Part shown: one piece after another, positions 10,175 through 19,769 of the stretch
Position numbering within the stretch: the stretch's first letter is position 1
How the letters are laid out: each line of letters opens with the position of its first letter
Source of the DNA: Snodgrassella alvi SCGC AB-598-O02
Lineage (GTDB): Bacteria > Pseudomonadota > Gammaproteobacteria > Burkholderiales > Neisseriaceae
Length of the DNA stretch: 59,134 bases
Assembly: GCA_000725195.1 (NCBI GenBank)
Contig: JAIL01000254.1
Span: forward strand, 1 to 59,134
Direction of reading: 5' to 3'
Program-made: the position numbers and the translations under genes
The notes under the pieces: generated by a model
Database searches by the model: none
Seen by the model: only the letters and a program-made list of their open reading frames with translations
What the model was told of the DNA's origin: nothing

Positions 10175-11035
10175 TTAATGGGAATCATGTGCCTGACCTA
10201 AATATACAAAGGTCAATACCATAAATAAATACGCCTGTAGAACAATTACCAGAATATGAAATAATGCCCAAGCTAATCCAACGAACAGTTGTAATAAAAC
10301 CAGCATAACATCACTCACGCCGACAGAACCGGCAACTCCCCAAGTACCACCTAATAAAGCAATAACAAAAAACACAATTTCACCAGCATACATATTACCA
10401 AATAGCCGCATACCGTGAGAAAGAGTTTTGGATAGAAACTCTATGATATTCATTAAAAAATTAGGGATAAATAGGAAAATATTATTACCAAAAGGTGCAC
10501 TAAACAACTCATGCGCCCAACCACCTAATCCTTTGATTTTTATATTATAAACAATGCAAAGAAATAAAACTGAAATTGCTATTGCCATAGGTGTATTTAA
10601 ATCAGCAGTAGGTACCACTCGCAAATAGGCGTGATGATCGCCGGACAAGCTTTGCCAGAGTTTTGGTAACAAATCGACTGGTAGCAAGTCCATAGTATTC
10701 ATAAAAATGATCCACACAAAAATTGTTAACCCCAGTGGGGCTATCACTTTGCGAGATTTTTCGTTGTTAATTAACTCTTTGCAACTATTATCAACAAACT
10801 CTACTAGTAATTCGATTGCCGCCTGTAATCGTCCAGGTACGCCTGCTTGCATTTTTCGAGCGACAATAAATAAAATAGAAAAAGCAATAATGCCCGTTAA
10901 GATAGAAAAAAAGAGTGTATCAATATTAATAAATGAGAAATCAACTATCCCATTTTGTACTTCAGGTGATTTCTGAGTTAAATTAATCAAATGATGGCTA
11001 ATATATTCGCCTGGAGTCATCTCTGTGCCGCTCAT
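10175..11035 (-). CDS. atpB: F1Fo ATP synthase a subunit
   Basis: The membrane stator subunit that forms the proton half-channels, 286 residues with five to six hydrophobic helices. The essential arginine is Arg210 in LSHGMRLFGNMYAGEI, the same number as in Escherichia coli. The final helix reads ALFHILVIVLQAYLFMVLTF. Its ATG overlaps the TGA of atpI (ATGA), so translation is coupled. Confidence 0.98.
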   Translation of the reverse strand: MSGTEMTPGEYISHHLINLTQKSPEVQNGIVDFSFINIDTLFFSILTGIIAFSILFIVARKMQAGVPGRLQAAIELLVEFVDNSCKELINNEKSRKVIAPLGLTIFVWIIFMNTMDLLPVDLLPKLWQSLSGDHHAYLRVVPTADLNTPMAIAISVLFLCIVYNIKIKGLGGWAHELFSAPFGNNIFLFIPNFLMNIIEFLSKTLSHGMRLFGNMYAGEIVFFVIALLGGTWGVAGSVGVSDVMLVLLQLFVGLAWALFHILVIVLQAYLFMVLTFVYLGQAHDSH

Positions 11036-11376
11036 AATAACAATCTTTTTCTAAGTGTAAATAATCCAGCTTGGCTGACCAGCATCAGCCCTATCAGGAA
11101 AGCAAACCAATTAACAGCAGAATAACATACATAGACCAGCAACATCATTAGACAAATAATTAAGATTTTACTTAATTCAACCATTATAAACGTTGCTGGT
11201 AATAGCGCCGATATTTTTTTTACGGCAGATAGAGTTAATAGCGCCAATAAAGTAGGTATCAGGTAACAAATTCCACCTAATACAGTTGACCAGATAGCAG
11301 AAGAGCTCCACAGCAATGTGGACACACATATTGCGACAAACAGCATAACTGCCTGCCAAATCATGATCCACTTCAT
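11032..11376 (-). CDS. atpI: ATP synthase accessory membrane protein AtpI
   Basis: A 114-residue protein with about four membrane helices (residues 4-22, 28-48, 60-80 and 85-105), the first gene of the atp operon. AtpI/UncI proteins help c-ring assembly or magnesium uptake in some bacteria and are poorly conserved in sequence; the call rests on position, length and topology. It overlaps atpB by four bases. A promoter lies 37-65 bases upstream of its start. Confidence 0.85.
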   Translation of the reverse strand: MKWIMIWQAVMLFVAICVSTLLWSSSAIWSTVLGGICYLIPTLLALLTLSAVKKISALLPATFIMVELSKILIICLMMLLVYVCYSAVNWFAFLIGLMLVSQAGLFTLRKRLLL

Positions 11377-11412
11377 TCTATCACTCTGGGAATACTACTA
11401 TTTAACTGGGCT

Positions 11413-11441
11413 AATATAATCAACATAATTAATAACGTCAA
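11413..11441 (-). promoter_or_regulatory. Sigma-70 promoter of the atp operon
   Basis: On the minus strand TTGACG and TATATT are separated by exactly 17 bases, ending about 36 bases before atpI. It is the only good match in the parB-atpI gap. It should drive the nine-gene operon. Confidence 0.7.
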
Positions 11442-11548
11442 GTAGTGTTATGCCTTGTTGTGATAAGGGTTTGATTATATTTTTTTTGTATATGCTATTC
11501 CTTTGCTTTAAATCAGTTTCTTTTATAACGGCATTTGACAGCCTATCA

Positions 11549-12418
11549 TTATTCTGAACGAACCGGATTTAACTTTAGTTGACGTAATAGGTGATCCAGT
11601 GTTTCAGGACTATCAAAATGCAAAATAATGCGCCCACTTTGTTGGTTTTTACTTTGTAGTTGCACTGGCACAGCAAATCGCTGCTCTAGTGCAGCCTCAA
11701 TATCGCGAACTTCGGCACTTTTCTCCTGATCTGATCGTTGTGGTGCTTCTGGTTTTGATAGTGCCTGCTGACTGCGACGTTCTACTTCACGTACTGACCA
11801 GCCATTATTGGCCGCTTTTTTCGCCAGATCAATTTGCTGAATAACAGGCAGAGTTAGTAATGCACGCGCATGCCCCATTTCCAGTTGACGGCTATAAATC
11901 AGATCCTGCACAGGCTCTGGCAAATTAAGCAAACGTAGGCTATTAGAAATACTGCTACGACTGCGACCAACTGCTTTGGCTACTGTTTCATGAGTTAATC
12001 CAAATTCATCAACCAAACGTTTCAACCCCTGCGCTTCTTCAATTGGGTTGAGGTTTTGCCGCTGAATATTTTCAATCAATCCCATAGCCAATGCCGCTTC
12101 ATCAGATATGCTTTTGATGACCACCGGAATGTCACTGAGGCCAGCTAGCTGTGCAGCACGCCAGCGACGCTCACCGGCAATTAATTCAAATTGCTGTAAG
12201 CCCATTTCACGAACGATAACCGGCTGAATAACCCCCTGTGCACGAATAGATTCTGCTAATTCCTGCAAAGCTTCATCATCTATCTGCGTTCGTGGCTGAT
12301 ACCGCCCCGGTATTATGTCGGAAATTGCTATTTTGCTTAAACGATCACCGCCAGTTATATCACTACCTGAACCCAGTAAAGCATCTAAGCCTGCACCTAA
12401 ACCTTTTGCTTTTGCCAT
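11549..12418 (-). CDS. parB: Chromosome-partitioning protein ParB
   Basis: A 289-residue CTPase and parS-binding protein. The N-terminal tail KGLGAGLDALLG is typical, followed by the CTP-binding region (PGRYQPRTQID, GVIQPVIVR, ELIAGERRWRAAQLAG with the GERRxR box). Then come the helix-turn-helix part (THETVAKAVGRSRSSISNSLRLL) and a C-terminal dimer domain. It acts with ParA to segregate the origin region. I found no complete parS palindrome in the window; TGTTTCAC just upstream of the gene (12416-12423) is only half a site. Confidence 0.96.
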   Translation of the reverse strand: MAKAKGLGAGLDALLGSGSDITGGDRLSKIAISDIIPGRYQPRTQIDDEALQELAESIRAQGVIQPVIVREMGLQQFELIAGERRWRAAQLAGLSDIPVVIKSISDEAALAMGLIENIQRQNLNPIEEAQGLKRLVDEFGLTHETVAKAVGRSRSSISNSLRLLNLPEPVQDLIYSRQLEMGHARALLTLPVIQQIDLAKKAANNGWSVREVERRSQQALSKPEAPQRSDQEKSAEVRDIEAALEQRFAVPVQLQSKNQQSGRIILHFDSPETLDHLLRQLKLNPVRSE

Positions 12419-12486
12419 GTTTCACTCTTTTTTAAATCTAATGATTTACATTATTGCTGTGTAAATATAGATCAGGAATATTTTGT

Positions 12487-13260
12487 TTATTTAGTATCTA
12501 CGCGTAACAACACTTCGCCAGCTAGTGCCAGATAAGCTTTGGTACCAGTTGCTTTGGCATCATACTGCAAAGCTGGCATGCCATGACTAGGCGCCTCGGC
12601 CAGACGAATATTACGTGGAATGGTAGTGGCAAACATTTTCTCTGGAAAATGAGTATTCAGCTGATCATCTACCTGCTGAGCCAAAAGACTACGCGGATCA
12701 TACAATGTACGCACTATACCCAGTATATCGAGTTGTGGATTGATGGCCTGACGAATTTTCCGCACGGTAGCAATTAAATCCGATATTCCTTCCAATGCAT
12801 AATATTCACAAACCATCGGTACAATAATGTGCTGCGCAGCAACTAACCCGTTAATGGTTAATAAGGTCAATGTCGGCGGACAATCAATAATAATGTAATC
12901 ATATTGCTCAGTTATTTGCGCTAAGGCATTTTTCAGACGTAACTCACGTGCCAGTTCCTGTACCAATTCAACTTCTGCTCCAGCCAAAGCCCTATTAGCG
13001 GGTAAAACATCAAAACCGCCGTGCTGTGCCGGCATAATGGCATTGTGAATTTCAGTATTGCCTAATAATACTGCATAAATGCCCGTGTTTACGTTGCCTT
13101 TATTAATACCACTACCAGTTGTAGCATTACCCTGTGGATCAAGATCGACTATCAGAACCTTATATTTTCTTTCAACTAATGAAGCCGCAAGATTAACCAC
13201 GGTAGTAGTTTTTCCTACACCGCCCTTCTGATTAGCCACTGCAATTATATGCGCACTCAT
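12487..13260 (-). CDS. parA: Chromosome-partitioning ATPase ParA
   Basis: A 257-residue Walker-type ATPase that moves ParB-parS complexes over the nucleoid. The deviant Walker A is NQKGGVGKTTTVVNLA (residues 10-25), and VLIVDLDPQGNATTG and YDYIIIDCPPTL follow. Its ATG overlaps the rsmG stop (ATGA), and a gap of 68 bases precedes parB. It is the chromosomal Soj type rather than a plasmid ParA, judged by its short N-terminus without a helix-turn-helix. Confidence 0.96.
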   Translation of the reverse strand: MSAHIIAVANQKGGVGKTTTVVNLAASLVERKYKVLIVDLDPQGNATTGSGINKGNVNTGIYAVLLGNTEIHNAIMPAQHGGFDVLPANRALAGAEVELVQELARELRLKNALAQITEQYDYIIIDCPPTLTLLTINGLVAAQHIIVPMVCEYYALEGISDLIATVRKIRQAINPQLDILGIVRTLYDPRSLLAQQVDDQLNTHFPEKMFATTIPRNIRLAEAPSHGMPALQYDAKATGTKAYLALAGEVLLRVDTK

Positions 13261-13892
13261 GTACTTTCTTTCTTACGCACCAATACCATATGTCGCTCTG
13301 CATTTAAATGAGGTACGCTGAGTTTATCTACCTGAATTAATTCTACCTGATCCGGCAGGCGTTCGATTTCCTCATACGGATACACGCCTTTCATAGCTGC
13401 CCAATAGCCACCTTTTGCCATTAGCTGTTTGGTAATAGTGACAAAATCATTTAATTCCGCAAAAGCACGACTGGTAATAACATCAAATTGCTCACCTACC
13501 ATCGCTTCGACCCGTGCCGTGATTACCTGAACATTCTTTAAACCCAGCTCAATAACAGCCTGCTGTAAGAAAGAGGTTTTTTTACTGTTTGCATCAAGTA
13601 AAGCAACGGGTAAATCAGGGCGAGCGATTGCAACCGGAATTCCGGGCATACCGCCACCACTGCCCACATCAATCAAACCACGGGCATTTTTTACATAGGG
13701 TAGTAAAGTCAGGCTATCAAGAATATGATGACTGATTACATCCTGATCATTACGCAGAGCAGTCAGGTTATAGGTACTGTTCCATTTTTTCAACAAATCC
13801 ACAAAGGCCAGCAGTTGTAGATGCTGAGGTACAGTCAAATCAATATTCATTTGCTGCAAACCTTGTTGCAGCAAGGTTTTCATGTCATTCAT
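13257..13892 (-). CDS. rsmG: 16S rRNA 7-methylguanosine methyltransferase RsmG (GidB)
   Basis: It methylates G527 of 16S rRNA using S-adenosylmethionine. The SAM site LIDVGSGGGMPGIPVAIARP and the downstream DANSKKTSFLQQ and VITSRAF motifs are clear. I place the start at ATG 13892 (211 residues) rather than ATG 13910. It has GGGAG at good spacing and sits just past the mnmG stop, whereas 13910 would overlap mnmG. Loss of this enzyme gives low-level streptomycin resistance in many bacteria; here it looks intact. Confidence 0.95.
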   Translation of the reverse strand: MNDMKTLLQQGLQQMNIDLTVPQHLQLLAFVDLLKKWNSTYNLTALRNDQDVISHHILDSLTLLPYVKNARGLIDVGSGGGMPGIPVAIARPDLPVALLDANSKKTSFLQQAVIELGLKNVQVITARVEAMVGEQFDVITSRAFAELNDFVTITKQLMAKGGYWAAMKGVYPYEEIERLPDQVELIQVDKLSVPHLNAERHMVLVRKKEST

Positions 13893-13893
13893 A

Positions 13894-15777
13894 CTATTTT
13901 GCTCCCTCAAATCCCCGTTTTAGATGCACCATAAGTAAAGCCACTGCTGCCGGTGTAATCCCCGATATACGTGAAGCCTGTCCTACTGTTTCAGGTCGGA
14001 ACTGATTTAGTTTTTGCTGAACTTCAGCAGAAAGTCCTTTTACTTGTGCATAGTCTATATTAGCCGGCAATTTTAATTTTTCCAGACTCTGCCGATGATT
14101 GATTTCTTCATTTTGCCGCTCAATATATCCTTGGTATTTAGCCTGTATTTCTACCTGCTCTGCTGCATCTGCTTCCAACACTTGTTGCTGTGCATTCGGC
14201 AAGGTCATTAATTGGGCATAGCTGACATTTGGTCGACGTAACATATCCAGCAAGCTGGATTCTTTACTGAGTGGCTGTCCCAGTACGCGTTCCTGCTCAC
14301 TTAATGGCAAATTTAATGGTGTATACCAAGTCTGTCTCAGGCGTTGTAGTTCACGCTGTACTGATTCCTGTTTGTGCTGGAACATACGCCACTGTTGATC
14401 ACCAATCAAACCTAAACGCCGGCCCAGCTCAGTCAGACGCATATCTGCATTGTCTTCACGTAATTGCAATCGATATTCAGCTCTGCTGGTAAACATACGA
14501 TAAGGCTCAGTTACACCTTTGGTGATCAGATCATCAACCAACACCCCCAAATAAGCCTGATCACGCTGCAATACCAGTGGCTCTACTTCACGAATATAAA
14601 GAACGGCATTGGCTCCGGCAAGCAAACCTTGGGCAGCAGCCTCTTCATAGCCAGTTGTGCCGTTTATCTGCCCGGCAAAAAACAGACCGGCAATTGTTTT
14701 GGTTTCCAGACTGGCTTTAAGATTACGTGGATCAAAATAATCGTATTCAATCGCATAACCGGGGCGCAGAATATGGGCATTTTGTAAGCCGGGCATGGAA
14801 TGTACAAGTTGTAACTGGATATCAAACGGCAGACTGGTAGAAATACCATTAGGATAAAATTCGTGGGTCGTCAGTCCTTCTGGTTCCAGAAATATCTGAT
14901 GACTGTCTTTATCGGCAAAACGATTAATTTTGTCTTCAATAGAGGGGCAGTAACGTGGCCCAACGCCCTCAATTTTTCCAGTAAACAGCGGACTACGTGT
15001 AAAACCACTGCGAATAATGTCGTGGGTATGCTGATTAGTATGCGTAATCCAGCAGGAAATCTGCCGCGGATGCATGTCACGATTACCACGCACGGAAAAC
15101 ACAGGTGCCGGATTATCTCCCGGCTGCTCTTTCAGTTGACTAAAATCAATGCTGCGACCATCAATACGAGGTGGTGTACCGGTTTTCAATCGACCTTGTG
15201 GCAAATTCAGATCTTTCAGACAACCGGATAAACGTTGGGCGGCCGGATCACCGGCACGACCCCCGGCATAATTTTCTAAACCAATGTGTATTTTACCGGC
15301 CAGAAAAGTACCAGCTGTCAGCACTACTGCACGGGCATGAAAGGTCACACCCATGGCCGTAATCACACCTGTTACACGATCCTGATCTACTATTATATCT
15401 TCTACCTGTTGCTGGAATAATTGCAGATTAGGCTGATTTTCCAGCATTTCCCGAATGGCTGCTTTATACAGGATGCGGTCAGCCTGTACCCTAGTTGCAC
15501 GGACTGCTGGTCCTTTAGATGCATTCAGACGTCTGAATTGAATACCACTGTAATCCGCAGCCAGAGCCATGGCACCGCCCAGCGCATCCAGCTCACGCAC
15601 TAAATGACCTTTGCCGATACCGCCAATAGACGGATTGCATGACATTTGTCCCAGAGTTTCAATATTGTGGGTGAGCAAAAGTGTATTAGCACCCATGCGT
15701 GCAGCTGCCAATGCCGCCTCTGTGCCGGCATGGCCCCCACCAACCACAATGACGTCGTATTCAATTGGATAATTCAT
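13894..15777 (-). CDS. mnmG: tRNA uridine-34 carboxymethylaminomethyl enzyme MnmG (GidA)
   Basis: A FAD-dependent enzyme that, with MnmE, modifies the wobble uridine of several tRNAs. Residues begin [20 protein letters not shown], the FAD-binding GxGxx[18 protein letters not shown] and the C-terminal helical MnmE-binding part ([27 protein letters not shown]) are present. ATG 15777 (627 residues) matches the family start; ATG 15798 would add seven residues. It is the first gene of the mnmG-rsmG-parA-parB operon. Confidence 0.96.
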   Translation of the reverse strand: MNYPIEYDVIVVGGGHAGTEAALAAARMGANTLLLTHNIETLGQMSCNPSIGGIGKGHLVRELDALGGAMALAADYSGIQFRRLNASKGPAVRATRVQADRILYKAAIREMLENQPNLQLFQQQVEDIIVDQDRVTGVITAMGVTFHARAVVLTAGTFLAGKIHIGLENYAGGRAGDPAAQRLSGCLKDLNLPQGRLKTGTPPRIDGRSIDFSQLKEQPGDNPAPVFSVRGNRDMHPRQISCWITHTNQHTHDIIRSGFTRSPLFTGKIEGVGPRYCPSIEDKINRFADKDSHQIFLEPEGLTTHEFYPNGISTSLPFDIQLQLVHSMPGLQNAHILRPGYAIEYDYFDPRNLKASLETKTIAGLFFAGQINGTTGYEEAAAQGLLAGANAVLYIREVEPLVLQRDQAYLGVLVDDLITKGVTEPYRMFTSRAEYRLQLREDNADMRLTELGRRLGLIGDQQWRMFQHKQESVQRELQRLRQTWYTPLNLPLSEQERVLGQPLSKESSLLDMLRRPNVSYAQLMTLPNAQQQVLEADAAEQVEIQAKYQGYIERQNEEINHRQSLEKLKLPANIDYAQVKGLSAEVQQKLNQFRPETVGQASRISGITPAAVALLMVHLKRGFEGAK

Positions 15778-15818
15778 TTGGCGACAGTTTAGCTCCATAA
15801 CATTGTTCTGACATGCAG

Positions 15819-15871
15819 ATTTTGCTTAAGCAAAATATTTTTATTTTACGCGAGCTAAGGTTATTTGTCAG
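15819..15871 (-). promoter_or_regulatory. Promoter of mnmG operon with 18-bp palindrome at the start site
   Basis: On the minus strand CTGACA (15866-15871) and TAAAAT (15843-15848) are 17 bases apart. Immediately downstream, at the expected transcription start, 15819-15836 is a perfect 18-bp palindrome, ATTTTGCTTAAGCAAAAT. A palindrome covering +1 could be an operator or a 5' RNA hairpin. Confidence 0.55.
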
Positions 15872-15921
15872 GTTAAACCGCATATATTTCAAAAAAGCGC
15901 AAATAAATTTACTTAATAAAA

Positions 15922-16248
15922 TTACTGGTTATGATGTACTGCCTGCCATGCCGCATCCAGACGAGCGCCCACCGCTTGTAATGTTGTTTCTGCCTGCTGA
16001 CGCTGCACATCGGCCTGATTAAAGTCACTTTGTAGTCTGGTCACATTATCCTGAGCATTTTTTAGTTGTAATTGTGCGGCTTCCAGCTGAGTTTGTAACT
16101 GTGAAGCCTTGGTACGAGTGGCATTTTGATTTGACAAGGCTGACTGATACGCTTTTTGTGCACTCAGTAATTCAACCTCTGCCGGCGTTTCTGCCCAAGC
16201 AGTGGCAGCTAATACCATTAATAACCATAAACTATTTTTTAATTTCAT
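15922..16248 (-). CDS. Secreted coiled-coil protein, function unknown
   Basis: A 108-residue protein with a cleavable signal peptide (KLKNSLWLLMVLAATAWA, cut before ETPAE). The rest is one long helix with heptad-like spacing (QLQTQLEAAQLQLKNAQDNV and TRLQSDFNQADVQRQQAETT), so it is a short periplasmic coiled coil. I do not recognise the family. It is probably transcribed after the lipoprotein gene 24 bases upstream, so the two may act together in the envelope. Confidence 0.75.
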   Translation of the reverse strand: MKLKNSLWLLMVLAATAWAETPAEVELLSAQKAYQSALSNQNATRTKASQLQTQLEAAQLQLKNAQDNVTRLQSDFNQADVQRQQAETTLQAVGARLDAAWQAVHHNQ

Positions 16249-16272
16249 GGTGGCTGTCTCTCTATCTAGAAA

Positions 16273-16707
16273 TTAATGATTGCAGACATGTTTAAATTGC
16301 TGTTCGGCTGCTGATCCTTTGGTTACGTTCATTGGTCGTAAATCGGTATCACTGAAATGATCCTCACGGATAACCTCACCGCGCACATCAAGTAATTGCA
16401 CATCCAGTATGCGGAATACTCTTCGACCACAATCTATCTGCGTGGTACTAATTGCGGTTTTGTAAGTTGGTGTATTGTTATAATATTGTTGTTTTGGATC
16501 AATGACCGTTTTGCGATCTCGAAAAGTCACCATATTATTCTGGCGCTTGATACTGCCACTATCCAATGCATACTGCACATTACCACTGGCGGATACACCA
16601 AGATTGATCCAGTGACCATTGGCAGGCAAGCTAGGATTTTGACATGCAGCCAGCGCCATGGTCATGGCTAAGGCTGTGGCCAGATAACGTAGTTTTATGA
16701 TTTTCAT
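16273..16707 (-). CDS. Lipoprotein with a surface-adhesin protein E-like domain
   Basis: A 144-residue protein with a lipoprotein signal (residues 1-22, ending in the lipobox LAAC). The mature part WINLGVSASGNVQYALDSGS, then KTVIDPKQ, CGRRVFRILD and C-terminal cysteine 142 resembles the protein E-like domain of Haemophilus and Neisseria envelope proteins: a small beta sheet with a conserved cysteine pair (Cys93 and Cys142 here). The assignment is by eye. Two genes, this one and the coiled-coil protein, run divergently from recQ. Confidence 0.7.
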   Translation of the reverse strand: MKIIKLRYLATALAMTMALAACQNPSLPANGHWINLGVSASGNVQYALDSGSIKRQNNMVTFRDRKTVIDPKQQYYNNTPTYKTAISTTQIDCGRRVFRILDVQLLDVRGEVIREDHFSDTDLRPMNVTKGSAAEQQFKHVCNH

Positions 16708-16800
16708 ACTTATTCCTTATGACCGAAGTGAAAGCACAGTCGGAAATCAATGTAAGTTGCAGTACAATACCCGTTTCAGATCAATTGCAATAGGTGTTTT

Positions 16801-18591
16801 GTGACCCATGCCGAGCAAATTTTACACGATGTTTTCGGATATCCGGAATTTCGTGGACAGCAGGCTGAAATTATTGATACCGTTGCTAGCGGTAACAATG
16901 CATTAGTACTCATGCCCACTGGTGCAGGTAAGTCTTTATGTTACCAAATTCCTGCCCTGATGCGCACAGGCGTGGCAATTGTGGTTTCGCCACTGATTGC
17001 CTTGATGCAGGACCAGGTAACAGCCCTAACCGTCAATGGTATCTCCGCTGCCTGCGTGTACAGTGGCACCAGCAGCGAAGAAGTACGACGCATTGCTGAT
17101 GAAATTATGGCAGAACGACTCCGATTATTGTATGTTGCACCGGAGCGCCTAGTCATGCCACGCTTTTTACAGTTTCTTCACCAAACTAATATCAGCCTGT
17201 TTGCTATCGACGAAGCCCATTGTGTCAGTCAGTGGGGGCATGATTTCCGTCCTGAATATCAACAATTATCTATTTTAGCAGACCAATTTACTGATATACC
17301 ACGCATTGCGTTAACGGCAACTGCTGATACCGCTACTCGGCATGATATCCAGCACTATCTTAATTTAACAGAGGCACCTGTATTTATTTCCAGCTTCAAC
17401 CGTCCGAATATTGATTATCAGGTGGTGGAGAAAAATAATGGTAAAAAACAGTTACTGCAATTTATCCGTTCGCAAATGAATGGCCAGAATGGCATTGTCT
17501 ATTGTCTGTCGCGTAAAAGAGTAGAAGATATTGCCGCATTTTTGTGCGAAAATGGTTTAACAGCCCTCCCCTATCATGCCGGACTGGACTGGCACACCCG
17601 CAGCCTGAATCAGCGACGTTTTACTCAGGAAGATGGCATTATCGTAGTGGCGACAGTGGCTTTTGGCATGGGTATTGATAAACCAGATGTGCGTTTCGTG
17701 GCTCATCTGGATATGCCCGCCAGCATTGAACATTTTTATCAGGAATCAGGTCGGGCCGGTCGTGATGGTCTGCCAGCGATCAGCTGGTTATGTTACGGTC
17801 TGAATGACTGGGTATTGTTACGCGAACGAATCCAGTTAGCAGAGCGCGATGCAACACAAAAGCAGATAGATTTGCAAAAGCTCGATTCAATGCTGGCTTT
17901 TTGTGAAACGGCAGCTTGTCGTCGTCAGTTGTTACTACATTATTTTTGCGAAGATAGTCAACCATGTGGACATTGCGATAACTGTATTGATCCACCACAG
18001 AAATTTGATGGCACCATATTGGTGCAGAAACTACTTTCCTGCGTTTATCGCGTCGGTCAACGCTTTGCCACTAGTCACGTGATTGATGTCTTACGTGGTC
18101 GAGATTCAGAATGGGTACATCGTTTTGGCCATCAGCAATTATCGACATTTGGTATCGGGCACGAACAAACGGCTAAAGAGTGGCGAATGGTAGTACGGCA
18201 ATGTATTGCTGCTGGTTATTTGAGTGTTGATATAGCCAACCAGGCACTCCAATTGACTGAATCAGCACGTGCCGTTTTAAAAAATCAGCAACAAGTCTGG
18301 CTACGTCCGCTAAAGCATGATAAAACTCGCCCTAGCCATAGCAATGATATCTGGTTACGCACAGAACGCGAAGAACGTTTATGGCAAACACTGCGCAACT
18401 GGCGTAAAGAACGCGCTAGCAAAAATAATGTACCAGCCTATACTATTTTTGCCGACCGTACCTTACAGGATTTAGTACGGCATCCGCCAACTACACTGGC
18501 AGATTTAAACCATATTTATGGATTAGGTGAAAGTAAAATCAGAAATTTTGGCACAGAAATTCTGGTTCTGTGTCAAAAATGGGCGCAATAA
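16801..18591 (+). CDS. recQ: ATP-dependent DNA helicase RecQ
   Basis: A 596-residue 3'-5' helicase for recombination and fork repair. Walker A is PTGAGKS (residues 39-45) and the DEAH box is at 137-140 within IDEAHCVSQWGHDFRPEY. FGMGIDKPDVRFV and the arginine-finger segment QESGRAGRDGLP follow. The zinc cysteines lie in CETAACRRQ and CGHCDNC, then a winged helix and one HRDC domain (YTIFADRTLQDLVRHPPTTL). The start is GTG 16801 with AGGTG ten bases upstream. Neisseria RecQ is known for three HRDC domains; this protein has only one. Confidence 0.96.
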   Translation: MTHAEQILHDVFGYPEFRGQQAEIIDTVASGNNALVLMPTGAGKSLCYQIPALMRTGVAIVVSPLIALMQDQVTALTVNGISAACVYSGTSSEEVRRIADEIMAERLRLLYVAPERLVMPRFLQFLHQTNISLFAIDEAHCVSQWGHDFRPEYQQLSILADQFTDIPRIALTATADTATRHDIQHYLNLTEAPVFISSFNRPNIDYQVVEKNNGKKQLLQFIRSQMNGQNGIVYCLSRKRVEDIAAFLCENGLTALPYHAGLDWHTRSLNQRRFTQEDGIIVVATVAFGMGIDKPDVRFVAHLDMPASIEHFYQESGRAGRDGLPAISWLCYGLNDWVLLRERIQLAERDATQKQIDLQKLDSMLAFCETAACRRQLLLHYFCEDSQPCGHCDNCIDPPQKFDGTILVQKLLSCVYRVGQRFATSHVIDVLRGRDSEWVHRFGHQQLSTFGIGHEQTAKEWRMVVRQCIAAGYLSVDIANQALQLTESARAVLKNQQQVWLRPLKHDKTRPSHSNDIWLRTEREERLWQTLRNWRKERASKNNVPAYTIFADRTLQDLVRHPPTTLADLNHIYGLGESKIRNFGTEILVLCQKWAQ

Positions 18592-18651
18592 CATTCCGAG
18601 AAATCTGTTACTTCGTCAATATATCACTAATTTGCCTAGGTTATTTTTCTC

Positions 18652-19380
18652 ATGCCGTTTACCTTCTCTCATCCGTTAATCATTCTGCCTTTATACCGAT
18701 ACAGCAAATGGTTTTCCATGACAGGACTGATTATTGGTAGTATGTCGCCTGATTTTGAATATTTTATGCGCATGAGAATGTTAGGTTTATACGGCCATGC
18801 GGCTATCGGTATTTTCCTGCTTAATCCTCTGATTGGTCTAACTGTAACCTTTATTTTTCACCTCATTATACGTAATCCATTGATCAGGCATCTGCCGGCC
18901 GCATTACAACGCCGCTTCAATGCTTATCTGACATTTAACTGGATACAGTATTTCTGCCAACATTATCTGATTGTTATTTTTTCCCTGTTTCTTGGTAGTT
19001 TATCACATATATTCTGGGATTCATTTACTCATCCGTCCGGCTGGTTTGTCAGCCATAGCTTCTGGCTAAACCAAAAAATAACCCTACCGTTTTTACAACC
19101 ATTACCCGTCTATAAATTTATACAGCATGGTAGTTCAATTTTTGGTCTAATAGGTATTGCTGCCTTTATCTGGTACATGCCCCGATCAAATTTACCCATT
19201 ACACAAATTAACTATCGTTACTGGGTGTTGATTGTATTGATTGCCCTATTGATTGCGGGTATTCGCATCAGCTTTAATTTAGATTGCCTGCATAGTGGTC
19301 ATCTGATAGTGTCAATAATCATGTCACTATTTATGAGTACAACGATTATTTCACTCTATACACAAGACTCTAAGCAATAA
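18652..19380 (+). CDS. DUF4184 family membrane protein
   Basis: A 242-residue integral membrane protein with about six hydrophobic helices. The N-terminal MPFTFSHPLIILPL, followed by GLIIGSMSPDFEYFMRMR, and the internal LSHIFWDSFTHPSGWF are the conserved histidine/aspartate patches of DUF4184, a family of unknown function with a phospholipase-like metal motif. It follows recQ by 60 bases and could be co-transcribed. Confidence 0.85.
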   Translation: MPFTFSHPLIILPLYRYSKWFSMTGLIIGSMSPDFEYFMRMRMLGLYGHAAIGIFLLNPLIGLTVTFIFHLIIRNPLIRHLPAALQRRFNAYLTFNWIQYFCQHYLIVIFSLFLGSLSHIFWDSFTHPSGWFVSHSFWLNQKITLPFLQPLPVYKFIQHGSSIFGLIGIAAFIWYMPRSNLPITQINYRYWVLIVLIALLIAGIRISFNLDCLHSGHLIVSIIMSLFMSTTIISLYTQDSKQ

Positions 19381-19397
19381 ATAATTTAAAAATAAAA

Positions 19398-19411
19398 TTG
19401 ATATAAATCAG
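19398..19411 (+). promoter_or_regulatory. FNR/CRP-type site, TTGATATAAATCAG
   Basis: It matches the FNR consensus TTGAT-N4-ATCAA at nine of ten positions. Oxygen-controlled activation would suit an anaerobic ribonucleotide reductase, but the site lies about 360 bases from the nrdD start, far for direct activation unless the promoter is also upstream. Confidence 0.45.
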
Positions 19412-19612
19412 CCCTATTATTTTTACACAGAAATACCAGACAAACTTGTGACAAAAATTAGTATTTCAGCCACAACCAAGAAATGACCATTTTTTACACT
19501 TTACTTTCAATAGTATAACCAATTGATTTATATACAATAATTATTTATACCAATCATTAATGATATGCCATATCAAATAAATATGAAAAATGCTGCTTTA
19601 CTCATCATTCAA

Positions 19613-19669
19613 ATCCCATATATAGTATAAAAAAGCGTAATAATTGCATTGAAATACTAAATATAGTAT
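19613..19669 (+). promoter_or_regulatory. Tandem NrdR-box-like sites
   Basis: Two 16-mers match the NrdR consensus (ACACWATATATWGTGT) at 12 of 16 (19613-19628) and 13 of 16 (19654-19669) positions. Both end TATAGTAT. They are 41 bases apart, close to four helical turns, as NrdR boxes come in pairs on one face. They end 100 bases before nrdD, suitable for repression by NrdR when dATP is high. Confidence 0.6.
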
Positions 19670-19769
19670 TTTTTTTCATATAAGCACTGTGATCAGGCAA
19701 ATTGTTATTATTTAATAGCAATGCAGTAACTGCTGCCGGTTATTACAGGCAGCAGAAGGATAAGTCAGC

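Larger units (their letters stand above)
19381..19769. other. Regulatory gap upstream of nrdDG
   Basis: This 389-base AT-rich gap holds no gene I can read. It contains one FNR-like site (19398-19411) and a pair of NrdR-box-like sites (19613-19628 and 19654-19669), listed separately. Confidence 0.6.

Noticed and set aside
12416..12423. TGTTTCAC upstream of parB as a parS site
   Set aside because: Only half of the 16-bp palindrome; the other half does not match.
11377..15921. Replication origin near parAB and mnmG
   Set aside because: Gene content fits an origin-proximal position, but I saw no cluster of DnaA boxes and dnaA is not here.
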